Assembly: GCA_024279255.1 (NCBI GenBank)
Contig: JAJRRT010000057.1
Location: 1 to 32,798 of the forward strand
Origin: Deltaproteobacteria bacterium
GTDB taxonomy: Bacteria; Desulfobacterota; Desulfuromonadia; Desulfuromonadales; Geopsychrobacteraceae
Direction of reading: 5' to 3'
DNA length: 32,798 nucleotides
Under the pieces are notes generated by a model, which saw only the letters and a program-made list of their open reading frames with translations, made no database searches and was not told the origin of the DNA. The position numbers and the translations under genes were made by a program. Positions 18,685-26,510 of the stretch are shown piece by piece; position 1 is the stretch's first letter; each line of letters starts with the position of its first letter.

Positions 18685-18886
18685 GCGCAGACCTCCTAAG
18701 GCCTCACCAATCAAGGGAGGCGAAGAGCAGAACCCTGCCTGAGGAGGCAGGCTACTATCTAAAAGATTTGTCTTTTTTGTATACAAGGGGAGAAGCTGGA
18801 AATAGACAAGGCAACAACAGTCTCCCTCAAAATAACGGCGTTATAAAAATACATCAGATTGACTTGTGTTTCCAGCGAATTGGCGA
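18685..18886 (-). promoter_or_regulatory. Structured 5' leader of the porin-cytochrome operon
   Basis: About 200 nt between the predicted transcript start and the first gene, on the - strand. Visible pairings: GCTGGAAA with TTTCCAGC (18869-18876 and 18795-18802), continued inward by ACAAG/CTTGT. Inside that lies a small hairpin ATAAC-GCC-GTTAT. Further down is CCTGCCT-CCTC-AGGCAGG (18734-18751), then GCCTCCC...GGTGAGGC (18701-18721), then the ribosome site. The CCTCCTCAGG segment of the third hairpin can instead pair with CCTTAGGAGG, which contains the Shine-Dalgarno sequence, at 9 of 10 positions. It does not match the GEMM c-di-GMP/cGAMP riboswitch core known upstream of Geobacter cytochromes. 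Confidence 0.5.
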
Positions 18887-18892
18887 GAATTA

Positions 18893-18920
18893 ATTATACA
18901 TTCCTAGCCATACATTGCAA
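18893..18920 (-). promoter_or_regulatory. Sigma70-type promoter for the porin-cytochrome operon
   Basis: On the - strand: -35 TTGCAA, 16-base spacer, -10 TATAAT (perfect). It lies about 210 bases before the beta-barrel start codon and implies a long leader. It points away from lon. Confidence 0.6.
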
Positions 18921-19036
18921 CAACCCACCGCAATATATCCCGTCAATAAATGATGAAAACAATTTGCGTGAGCACATACATATGAAAATACATGGCCTAT
19001 CATTTCAGAAAAATACTGAATTGATGACATCATGAA

Positions 19037-19065
19037 TTGACAAGCTCGACGTCACTTTTTATGCT
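19037..19065 (+). promoter_or_regulatory. Sigma70-type promoter upstream of lon
   Basis: TTGACA, 17-base spacer, TATGCT. Transcription would start about 19072, leaving a ~157-base leader before lon. A short palindrome TGATGACATCA (19022-19032) sits just upstream of the -35 and could be an operator. I found no clear sigma32 or CIRCE site. The stretch 18921-19036 holds nothing else I can name. Confidence 0.6.
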
Positions 19066-19125
19066 TCAACGGACATCAAGATTGAACACTAAACAAAGCC
19101 AAGCAGTAATGTGGGTCGAGCCAAG

Positions 19126-19154
19126 TTGACATGCCTGATACAATCAACTAACTT
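19126..19154 (+). promoter_or_regulatory. Possible second lon promoter
   Basis: A TTGACA with 17-base spacing to TAACTT, overlapping an extended -10 TGATACAAT (19136-19144). Either reading gives a start about 75-90 bases before the lon ATG. Weaker than the upstream promoter. Confidence 0.3.
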
Positions 19155-19228
19155 CGCCCAAATTGGCCGTTCTTTTGCGCTCTGGCCTGCGCTGTCCGAC
19201 CGCACGAACGAAACGGAGCTAATCGACT

Positions 19229-21655
19229 ATGCACGATAATTTCGAAGATCACGATGAATCGATCGAATACGAAATTGAAATTGAAACGGATACTGATGTT
19301 ACAGCTATTCCCGATGATGGGTTGGTGCTGGCGCGTGACACTCTTCCGGGAACGCTACCGATTGTCCCGTTGCGACCACGGCCTGCCTTTCCGGGGGTCA
19401 TCATCCCACTGACTGTCAATGGCCGGGAGCGGGTCGAAACTATCCAGCAAGCGATGGATTCTCCATCGCAGACCATTGGACTGGTGATGGTCGAAGAACT
19501 CGATGAAGATGATGCTCCTGGCAATTTGCACAAAGTCGGAGTCGCTGCAAAAATTCTCAAATTGATCCATGCCGAAGAAGAGAGTGCTCACGTTCTGGTC
19601 AACAGCCTTGAACGTTTCGTTATTGAGCAAGTCACTGAGCGCAAAGGGATCATCTATGCTGAAGTTGACTACCCGAGTCCGGAAGCAGATGTTGACAACG
19701 CCGAACTCAAGGCTTACTCGATGGCAATCATCGCCACCCTGAAAGAACTTGTGCAGATCAACCCGCTCTATTCCGAAGAGATCAAGCTGTTCCTTGGTCG
19801 CTCAAGCATGGATGATCCGGCACGTCTGGCAGACTTTGCCGCCAACTTGACCAACGCCGATGGATTTGAACTTCAAGAGGTCCTTGAGACCTTTAATCTT
19901 CATGAACGTATCGACAAGGTTCTTGTTTTACTAAAAAAAGAGTTGGAGGTTTCCCGCCTACAAACGCGGATCAGTCAGCAAATTGAAGAAAAGATCTCAG
20001 CTCAGCAACGTGAATTTTTTCTGCGCGAACAATTTAAGGCGATCAAGAAGGAGCTTGGTCTCGAAAAAGAGGGAAAGGTCTCAGAAATCGAGAAGTTTCA
20101 GGCACGTCTTAAAAAATTAACTCTTAATGAAGAAGCTCAGAAAGCGGTTGATGAAGAGATCGAAAAGCTACAACTCATCGAACCCTCATCACCTGAATAT
20201 AACGTGAGTCGCAACTATCTTGATTGGCTGACGGTACTCCCCTGGGGCAAATTCAGCAAGGACGCCTATGACCTTGATCGCGCCCGTCGAGTTCTCAATC
20301 GTGACCACTACGGGCTGGATGACGTCAAGGAACGAATCCTTGAATTTATTGCCGTAGGTAAAATGAAAGGCGACATCTCCGGTTCGATCCTCTGCCTGGT
20401 CGGCCCTCCGGGAGTTGGAAAAACCTCTGTTGGCCAATCGATTGCGTCAGCCCTCAAACGTAAATTCTACCGTTTTTCAGTCGGTGGGATGCGCGACGAA
20501 GCCGAAATCAAAGGCCACCGCCGCACCTATATCGGCGCGATGCCAGGCAAGGCGATTCAAGCGATGAAGAGTGCCGGGACTTCGAACCCAGTCTTAATGC
20601 TTGATGAGATCGACAAGATCGGAGCCAGCTTCCAGGGAGATCCTGCGTCAGCGCTGCTTGAGGTGCTCGATCCCGAGCAAAATGACAGCTTCCGCGACCA
20701 CTACCTGGATGTCCCTTTCGACCTGTCGAACGTAGTCTTTGTTGCGACCGCCAATCAGCTTGATACCATCCCGGCGCCGTTACTCGACAGAATGGAGGTC
20801 ATCCGGCTTTCAGGCTATATCCTCGAGGAAAAACTCGAAATCGCCCGCCGCTATTTGATCCCAAAGGCGCTCAAAAATCATGGTCTTAAACGTGGACAGA
20901 TTAGTATCCGCAAGACCGCCCTGGTCCGTATCATTGACCGTTATGCACGCGAAGCCGGTGTGCGCGGATTGGAAAATCGCATCAAACGTATTATGCGCAA
21001 AGCCGCTATGGAGTTTGCGGAAGGGCGGGAGGATAAGATTGCGATCGGCGTACAAGATGTCGAAAAATTCCTTGGCAAACCAGTTTTCAGTGGTGAGGAA
21101 CTCTTCGAAGTGGCTCCTGGTGTCGTGACCGGGCTAGCCTGGACACGAATGGGAGGCGCCACACTACAGATCGAAGCGACTGCAGTGCCGAGTAAAACCA
21201 AAGGATTCAAACAGACCGGCCAACTTGGCAAAGTGATGATCGAAAGTGCGGAAATCGCCTATAGCTACGTGATGGGCCATCTCAAACAATATAAAATCAG
21301 TGCTGAATATTTTGATACAAACTTTGTGCATCTACATGTCCCGGACGGGGCGACACCTAAAGACGGACCATCGGCAGGAATCACCATGACCACAGCGTTA
21401 CTGTCGATGATTCAGAATAGACCGACCATTCGCAATCTCGGCATGACCGGGGAACTCAGTCTCACTGGCCGGGTGTTGCCTATTGGCGGCGTTAAGGAAA
21501 AAACCATCGCGGCACGGCGGGCAGGTTTGAAAATTTTGATTTTCCCGGCAGAGAATCGTACAGATTACGATGATCTCCCTGAGTATCTACGTGAAGGGAT
21601 CGAAGTCCACTTTGTCAAAACCTACCCTGAAGTGTTCAAGCTGGCATTTGCTTAG
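19229..21655 (+). CDS. lon: ATP-dependent protease Lon
   Basis: 808-aa cytoplasmic AAA+ serine protease that degrades misfolded and some regulatory proteins. Order: acidic N-terminal extension (1-40), LonN substrate-binding domain (about 43-235), helical coiled-coil stretch (about 240-330). The AAA+ module carries Walker A GPPGVGKT at 392-399 (K398) and a Walker B LMLDEIDKIG. The S16 protease domain has catalytic S715 in PKDGPSAGIT and K758 in GGVKEKT, the standard Ser-Lys dyad spacing of 43. The length is usual for bacterial LonA; the acid-rich start (EDHDESIEYEIEIETDTD) is longer than in E. coli. A GGAG lies before the ATG. Confidence 0.98.
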   Translation: MHDNFEDHDESIEYEIEIETDTDVTAIPDDGLVLARDTLPGTLPIVPLRPRPAFPGVIIPLTVNGRERVETIQQAMDSPSQTIGLVMVEELDEDDAPGNLHKVGVAAKILKLIHAEEESAHVLVNSLERFVIEQVTERKGIIYAEVDYPSPEADVDNAELKAYSMAIIATLKELVQINPLYSEEIKLFLGRSSMDDPARLADFAANLTNADGFELQEVLETFNLHERIDKVLVLLKKELEVSRLQTRISQQIEEKISAQQREFFLREQFKAIKKELGLEKEGKVSEIEKFQARLKKLTLNEEAQKAVDEEIEKLQLIEPSSPEYNVSRNYLDWLTVLPWGKFSKDAYDLDRARRVLNRDHYGLDDVKERILEFIAVGKMKGDISGSILCLVGPPGVGKTSVGQSIASALKRKFYRFSVGGMRDEAEIKGHRRTYIGAMPGKAIQAMKSAGTSNPVLMLDEIDKIGASFQGDPASALLEVLDPEQNDSFRDHYLDVPFDLSNVVFVATANQLDTIPAPLLDRMEVIRLSGYILEEKLEIARRYLIPKALKNHGLKRGQISIRKTALVRIIDRYAREAGVRGLENRIKRIMRKAAMEFAEGREDKIAIGVQDVEKFLGKPVFSGEELFEVAPGVVTGLAWTRMGGATLQIEATAVPSKTKGFKQTGQLGKVMIESAEIAYSYVMGHLKQYKISAEYFDTNFVHLHVPDGATPKDGPSAGITMTTALLSMIQNRPTIRNLGMTGELSLTGRVLPIGGVKEKTIAARRAGLKILIFPAENRTDYDDLPEYLREGIEVHFVKTYPEVFKLAFA

Positions 21656-21702
21656 AATAGACAAAGAACAAAATCACTCTTTGAAAACATAAGGAAACTT
21701 TG

Positions 21703-21933
21703 ATGACAACTGAAGAGATCAAAAATGCACTGCTCAATTTGAGCAAAGAAGAGAAACAGACCTTTATCCTCGACACTCTGCCGTTACTGGCGAAAGAAGT
21801 GATCAAAGAACCAGGTTTCATGATGCAGCTGCTTCCGGTGATGCTTGGCATCCTCAAGGAGAGCGGTATGGATCTACAGCAACTCCTCTCCTTTGCCAGC
21901 ATGATGAGTGCCCAACCGGATCAAAAGGTCTAG
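21703..21933 (+). CDS. Small helical protein of unknown function
   Basis: 76 aa from the ATG at 21703 with AAGGA seven bases upstream (the TTG just before it is less likely). The sequence is almost all helix-forming: an acidic/basic amphipathic N-terminal half (EEIKNALLNLSKEEKQTF) and a Met/Leu-rich hydrophobic C-terminal half (PGFMMQLLPVMLGILKESGMDLQQLLSFASMM). No signal peptide, no cysteine, no known motif. It follows lon by 47 bases with no terminator between, so it may be co-transcribed. I do not recognise the family. Confidence 0.7.
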   Translation: MTTEEIKNALLNLSKEEKQTFILDTLPLLAKEVIKEPGFMMQLLPVMLGILKESGMDLQQLLSFASMMSAQPDQKV

Positions 21934-21944
21934 AACCCTGACGT

Positions 21945-21988
21945 AGAGTTCGTGTCAAACCAGCATCATACGGTCTGACACGAACTCT
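21945..21988. terminator. Long inverted repeat between convergent genes, possible terminator
   Basis: Perfect 13-bp arms AGAGTTCGTGTCA and TGACACGAACTCT around an 18-base loop. It lies at the meeting point of the small + strand gene and the - strand ATPase gene. One arm and the loop fall inside the last codons of the ATPase gene, and its stop codon is in the other arm. There is no clear T-tract on either side, so it is not a standard intrinsic terminator. It could still block or stabilise transcript ends. Confidence 0.5.
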
Positions 21989-22749
21989 TCACCCCGCACA
22001 CTGTAGAACTTTTGCAGCAGATCCTCGATCCTCATCTCAGCCTTTTCAGCCTGCCCCACATCCAATATAATCCGCCCTCCATGAAGCATAATCAGTCGAT
22101 TGCCCAATTGCAGGGCCTGGCGCATATTGTGCGTCACCATCAATGCTGTTAGATGATTTTCGGCAACTAATTGGACAGTTAATGCCAGCACCTGCTGGGC
22201 CGTTTTTGGATCGAGTGCTGCGGTATGTTCATCAAGCAACAGCACCTGAGGACGAATCAGAGTCGCCATCAACAAGGTGAGAGCCTGACGTTGTCCGCCA
22301 GAAAGAAGTCCAACCGGATCACGCAGTCGATCCTCAAGACCCAAACCCAATTGTTTCAACTGACGGCGAAACAATTCGCGATCAGCCCGGCGTACTCCCT
22401 TGCCCAAGCCATGAATACGGCCACGCCGATTGGCCATAGCCAGATTCTGCTCAATCGACAGCGGCGCACAGGTCCCTAGCAACGGATCCTGGAAAACCCG
22501 ACTGATCAGAGCCGCACGACGATGCTCAGGCCAATGACTCAAGTCCTGTTCCCCGATACGGATATGGCCGCTATCAATACCGTAACTCCCCGCCAGGCAA
22601 TTGAGCAGAGTGCTTTTACCGGCCCCGTTTGAGCCGATAACCGTGATAAAATCGCCCTTTTTAACTTTCAGGTCGATCCCCGCAAGAGCCAATACTTCGT
22701 TAACGCTGCCATGATGAAAGGTTTTGACCAGATCCGCAATTTCAATCAT
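21955..22749 (-). CDS. ABC transporter ATPase (COG1101, TrpZ-like)
   Basis: 264 aa from the ATG at 22749, which forms an ATGA overlap with the permease stop. A GTG nine bases earlier is possible but has poor spacing to a ribosome site. Walker A GSNGAGKST at 39-47 (K45), Q-loop Q87, signature LSGGQ 149-153, Walker B VLLLDE 169-174, then HTAALDPKT and the switch His in VTHN. The family is the ATPase partner of COG2984/COG4120 systems, uncharacterised in most species and shown to carry tryptophan in some streptococci. It is the last gene of a four-gene - strand set. Confidence 0.93.
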   Translation of the reverse strand: MIEIADLVKTFHHGSVNEVLALAGIDLKVKKGDFITVIGSNGAGKSTLLNCLAGSYGIDSGHIRIGEQDLSHWPEHRRAALISRVFQDPLLGTCAPLSIEQNLAMANRRGRIHGLGKGVRRADRELFRRQLKQLGLGLEDRLRDPVGLLSGGQRQALTLLMATLIRPQVLLLDEHTAALDPKTAQQVLALTVQLVAENHLTALMVTHNMRQALQLGNRLIMLHGGRIILDVGQAEKAEMRIEDLLQKFYSVRGEEFVSDRMMLV

Positions 22750-23633
22750 CGGCGCCACACCTTTCTGCGCAAACGCGGCAGGGTCAAGGCAGCCACGACC
22801 AGAAGTGCAGTAAGAAGATTCAGATCACTCGGGGTAATAGAGAATTGCCCCAGCTTGAAACTGAGCGCCAGCGCAATCGCCAATCGATAGACCACAGAAC
22901 CGAGAAGAGCGGCCAGCAGTGCCCGTCCGATCGAACGACAACCAAAGAGGGTTTCACCAACAATCACCGATGCCAACCCGGCCACGATAGTACCCACCCC
23001 CATATTCACATCCGCAGCCCCCTGACTCTGACAAAGCAACGCACCGCTTAAGGCCGCAAAACTGTTCGACAGGCCAACCGTGAGAATGATCACCCGACTG
23101 GTGTTGACACCCTGGCTGGTAATCATCTGGGGATTGGCGCCGGTTGCCTGCATCGTCAGACCAAAGGCGGTTCGCAGCAGCCAGAGTAGAGCCAGCAAGC
23201 CTAAAATGCTGAGCAACCCGAAAAGGAACGGCGCCGCATTGAACACCCCGATTCCAGAGTTGATTAGCGGATCAAGGACTGTAGATTTGCCGAGCAGGGT
23301 CATGTTCGGGCGCCCCATCACTCGCAGGTTAATCGAGTAGAGCGCGATCATGGTCAGAATCGAGGCGAGCAGGTGCAGGATACCGAAACGCGTATTGAGG
23401 ATACCAGTCACTGCTCCGGCAATGAATCCGGCGATCATCGCTAACAACAATGATACATAGGGATCGATTCCGGCAGTAATCGCCACCGCCGAAACAGCAG
23501 CTCCGAGCGGCAAGCTGCCGTCGACGGTCAGGTCGGGGAAATCAAGAACGCGAAAGGTCAGGTAGACACCAAGCACGAGAAAACCGTAGGCGAAGCCCTG
23601 TTCCAGAGCACCCATAAAAGCGTAATATGTCAT
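22746..23633 (-). CDS. ABC transporter permease (COG4120, TrpY-like)
   Basis: 295-aa integral membrane protein with about eight to nine hydrophobic segments. It has the family pattern near the start, GFLVLGVYLTFRVLDFPDLTVDGSLPLGAA, related to branched-chain amino acid/ribose type permeases. Arg-rich C-terminal tail (RLRRKVWRR) on the cytoplasmic side. The stop overlaps the ATPase start by four bases and it lies 44 bases after the substrate-binding gene, so the three form one transport operon. The ribosome site is weak. Confidence 0.92.
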   Translation of the reverse strand: MTYYAFMGALEQGFAYGFLVLGVYLTFRVLDFPDLTVDGSLPLGAAVSAVAITAGIDPYVSLLLAMIAGFIAGAVTGILNTRFGILHLLASILTMIALYSINLRVMGRPNMTLLGKSTVLDPLINSGIGVFNAAPFLFGLLSILGLLALLWLLRTAFGLTMQATGANPQMITSQGVNTSRVIILTVGLSNSFAALSGALLCQSQGAADVNMGVGTIVAGLASVIVGETLFGCRSIGRALLAALLGSVVYRLAIALALSFKLGQFSITPSDLNLLTALLVVAALTLPRLRRKVWRR

Positions 23634-23677
23634 CCTGAGTATGGCTTAAGCACTGATAAGAACCTTGGCTTGATAAA

Positions 23678-24616
23678 TCATTCGATAATATGGTCAGCTT
23701 TTTTCAGCAGCGTTTCTGGAATCTTCAACCCCATCTTAGCTGCTGATCCCGGGTTGAGGTGGATTTGAAATTCACGCAAGGTTTCAACCGGCATGTCGCC
23801 AGGGTTGGCACCAGCTAAAATCCGTGCAACCATCTCTCCAGTCTGACGGCCCATCTTGTAATAATCAACAGCCAAGGCCGCAATCGCGCCACGCTTGACC
23901 GAATCTGTATCAGCAGCAAAAATCGGAAGCTTTGTCTGGTACCCGACCTGTGCAATTGCCTCAAACGCTGAAACCACCGTGTTATCTGTGGGGATATAGA
24001 CCGCTTCACTACGACCCACCAGACTCTTGGCCGCCTGAGAGACTCCGGCAGAGTTACTGACCGTTGCCTCTTCTATTGAGACTCCACGCTTTTGCGCCTC
24101 TTCCTTAAGGACCTTGACCAAGGTCACAGAATTCGCCTCACCTGAATTATAGATGACACCCAAAGTTTTCAGCTGCGGTAGAAACTGCAAGATCAGTTCG
24201 AGCTGGCGATCTATCGGGCTCATATCAGAAGTGCCGGTAATCAGGCCACCAGGCTTCTTCAGTGAGGAGACCAGCCCAGCACCAACGGGGTCTGTTACAG
24301 CGGCAAAGACAACCGGAATCGTGCGAATAACCTGAGCGCAAGCCTGAGCTGTCGGGGTCGCAATACCCACGACAACGTCAGGATTCTCGCCAAGGATTTG
24401 CTTGGCAATCAAGTTTGCGGTTGCAATATTTCCCTGAGCAATATGGTCATTGTATTTGACTGCAAGCCCCTGCGAACGCAGTTCGTCCTTGACACCCTGC
24501 CGCAAAGAATCGAGTGCGGGGTGTTCGACAATCTGGTTAAAAGAAACACTGTATTCTGCAGCATTGACACTAAGAGCACATAGCAGCACACCACATATTA
24601 AAATAAGTCGCTTCAT
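23678..24616 (-). CDS. ABC transporter substrate-binding protein (COG2984, TrpX-like)
   Basis: 312 aa with a signal peptide (residues 1-19 or 20, no lipobox) and a two-lobed periplasmic binding protein fold. The first lobe has QIVEHPALDSLRQGVKDEL, a hallmark of the family, then PDVVVGIATPTAQA and TDPVGAGLV. The second lobe has YNSGEANS and PTDNTVVSAFEAI. The ligand is not determined from sequence: homologues include the streptococcal tryptophan protein and several uncharacterised ones. An AGGAG lies six bases before the ATG. The 192-base gap before it, after the kinase gene, shows only weak promoter-like sequences, so it may have its own promoter or be read through. Confidence 0.92.
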   Translation of the reverse strand: MKRLILICGVLLCALSVNAAEYSVSFNQIVEHPALDSLRQGVKDELRSQGLAVKYNDHIAQGNIATANLIAKQILGENPDVVVGIATPTAQACAQVIRTIPVVFAAVTDPVGAGLVSSLKKPGGLITGTSDMSPIDRQLELILQFLPQLKTLGVIYNSGEANSVTLVKVLKEEAQKRGVSIEEATVSNSAGVSQAAKSLVGRSEAVYIPTDNTVVSAFEAIAQVGYQTKLPIFAADTDSVKRGAIAALAVDYYKMGRQTGEMVARILAGANPGDMPVETLREFQIHLNPGSAAKMGLKIPETLLKKADHIIE

Positions 24617-24808
24617 CCCTGTCTCCTCACTATTTGGTATGTTGAATTAAGGTTCGGATTGCCAACTTAGCTGGCCAGAGTCGATTGGTCAAGAATCAGG
24701 GGAAAGGTATAACGAAATGACAGCAGAGGAAAATATATTTGTCGATAAGAATAGCAAGTGATTGTGGGGATCAGGTTACGGTCCAAAAAAAGATGCCAAA
24801 TACTCAAT

Positions 24809-26356
24809 CTAGACAGCAACCTCTTTTCGTACAATCGGCAGCTTGATGGTAAAGGTCGTGCCCTCACCTGGCGCACTCTGCAAGTGAATGTCTCCACCAT
24901 GCCCGGTAATTATTTCATAGGAGATACTCATTCCTAGCCCGGTTCCCGTACCAACATCTTTGGTTGTAAAAAATGGCTCAAATATACGTGATTGGATTTC
25001 CGCGGGGATGCCACAACCATCGTCTGCAATTTCAACATAGGCCCATTCGGAATCACTCCAGGTCTTGATCTTAACAGTCCCCTCTTTTTCGATAGCATGT
25101 GATGAATTCACCAGAAGGTTCATAAAAACCTGATTCAGTTGCTGTGGATAGCACTCAATATTCGGGAGGTCTCCATAATCTTTATGTAGAGTCACTTTAT
25201 ATTTCAGCTCATTCCAAATCATATTCAAGGTGGTATCGAGACAATCATTTAAATTACTCGGTTTCAGTTCAGCCTCACCCACATGGGAAAATGATTTCAG
25301 ATTTTGGACAATCGTTTTAACGCGATCGGCACCATCAAGAGACTCTTCCAGCAAGTCGGGGATGTCCTCGAGTAAAAGGTCTAACTTGACCTTTTTTCTT
25401 TCAACTGCAAGTAATTCTTGATCACCAACTGACAGTTTATTGGCCAGATTCTCTTCCTGATAATTCAGATATATGATCATTTTCTGAAGATACTTGCGCA
25501 GAGTCCCAAGATTACTGGTAATAAAGCCCATCGGGTTGTTAATCTCGTGAGCAACCCCTGCAGATAACTGCCCGATAGATGCCATCTTTTCACGTTGCAG
25601 CATCTGGGCCTGAGCCAGTTTCAATTGTTCATGTTTCTGATCAAGCTCCAGATTCTTAGTTTTAAGTTTGTCGGCAAGCTGCTGGGCTGAGCTGAGCGAC
25701 TCCTTCAGATCAGATTCAATCTTTTGCTTTTCCAATAAACTACGATCCAGACCCTTCAGAACAACCACCATAAAAAGCACTAAAATCGACGTCACCATAA
25801 AAGGGAGTATCGAAGAATACCAGAACGTTCGATCCAAAGAGTCTAACGGTACCGAAATATCATAATAGAGCTCAAAGGCCCCGGCGAATTGTTTATTACG
25901 GATGACAGGAACATAAATTTCAACAACATCAGCATCATAAAGCTGCCCTTCGAGAGATTGCGTCCTCTTCTTAACAACCTTTGAAAAAATATTGCCCTGA
26001 GCAACCGTTCCGTTAAAGTAGGGTTTCGTGTTCAACGTTCCGATGTCAGCGCTGTCAGATGAATAAACCGTCATTCCTGAAGCAGAGAAGATCTTCATTT
26101 TTAAAAAATCAAAATCCTTGAGCAACGTCGGAAACTCTGCCGTAAGGTCCCGACCTTCCCCACGAATAAAATCATCCCACCCATCGCCAAGATTTCCCTG
26201 AATATGGACAGCAAGGCGGACAGCTACGTTCTCCATATTGCTGACCACGACTTCATTAAACTTCGGATAGATCCATAGAATATTCAACAGGGGTAACGAC
26301 ACTGCCAACAGAATAGACATGAAAAAAATACGACTGAGTTTACTATCTCTGAACAT
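24809..26356 (-). CDS. Membrane sensor histidine kinase with Cache-type sensor
   Basis: 515 aa from the ATG at 26356 (GGAGGG eight bases before it; the GTG two codons upstream is too close). Order: transmembrane helix about 9-29; periplasmic Cache-like sensor about 30-180 (YYDISVPLDSLDRTFWY near its end); second helix about 183-203; coiled coil about 210-262; dimerisation helix with phospho-acceptor H270 in GVAHEINNP; ATPase domain with N-box NQVFMNLLVNSSHAIE, G1 DDGCGIP, F-box FEPFFTTK and G2 GTGLGMS. No receiver domain and no response regulator gene is adjacent. It lies on the same strand just upstream of the TrpXYZ-like ABC genes and may sense the same small ligand, an inference only. Confidence 0.93.
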   Translation of the reverse strand: MFRDSKLSRIFFMSILLAVSLPLLNILWIYPKFNEVVVSNMENVAVRLAVHIQGNLGDGWDDFIRGEGRDLTAEFPTLLKDFDFLKMKIFSASGMTVYSSDSADIGTLNTKPYFNGTVAQGNIFSKVVKKRTQSLEGQLYDADVVEIYVPVIRNKQFAGAFELYYDISVPLDSLDRTFWYSSILPFMVTSILVLFMVVVLKGLDRSLLEKQKIESDLKESLSSAQQLADKLKTKNLELDQKHEQLKLAQAQMLQREKMASIGQLSAGVAHEINNPMGFITSNLGTLRKYLQKMIIYLNYQEENLANKLSVGDQELLAVERKKVKLDLLLEDIPDLLEESLDGADRVKTIVQNLKSFSHVGEAELKPSNLNDCLDTTLNMIWNELKYKVTLHKDYGDLPNIECYPQQLNQVFMNLLVNSSHAIEKEGTVKIKTWSDSEWAYVEIADDGCGIPAEIQSRIFEPFFTTKDVGTGTGLGMSISYEIITGHGGDIHLQSAPGEGTTFTIKLPIVRKEVAV

Positions 26357-26387
26357 AAGCACAACCCTCCAAGTCCCCCAATTATTA

Positions 26388-26415
26388 AAGATAGCTCAGA
26401 TACCAGGAAGGTCAA
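26388..26415 (-). promoter_or_regulatory. Promoter for the histidine kinase gene
   Basis: On the - strand: TTGACC, 16-base spacer, TATCTT, about 32 bases before the kinase start. It sits back to back with the trpS promoter. Confidence 0.45.
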
Positions 26416-26439
26416 ATCGATCTATTGATTTTTCTGAAG

Positions 26440-26469
26440 TTGACGCTCAATTCCTGCATCTGCTAGATT
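26440..26469 (+). promoter_or_regulatory. Promoter for trpS
   Basis: TTGACG, 18-base spacer, TAGATT with an extended TG two bases upstream. The start of transcription would lie near 26476, about 35 bases before the trpS ATG. No T-box or trp leader was seen. Confidence 0.45.
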
Positions 26470-26510
26470 CGCCAGCGGAGACACACAACAGCCCAACACT
26501 GGAGACTCTC

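Noticed and set aside
18685..18786. N-terminal extension of the beta-barrel protein by 34 residues.
   Set aside because: It would need a TTG start without a ribosome site, while the ATG at 18684 has a perfect AGGAGG and leads straight into a signal peptide.
18763..18858. Short upstream ORF of 31 codons in the leader (ATG TAT TTT...).
   Set aside because: No ribosome binding site at a useful distance and no recognisable pattern.
18685..18886. GEMM (c-di-GMP/cGAMP) riboswitch upstream of the cytochrome operon, as known in Geobacter.
   Set aside because: The conserved core segments of that class are not present on either strand.
26319..26510. Extended N-terminus of trpS.
   Set aside because: It overlaps the start of the divergent kinase gene and the likely promoters, and the family N-terminus begins at the ATG at 26511.
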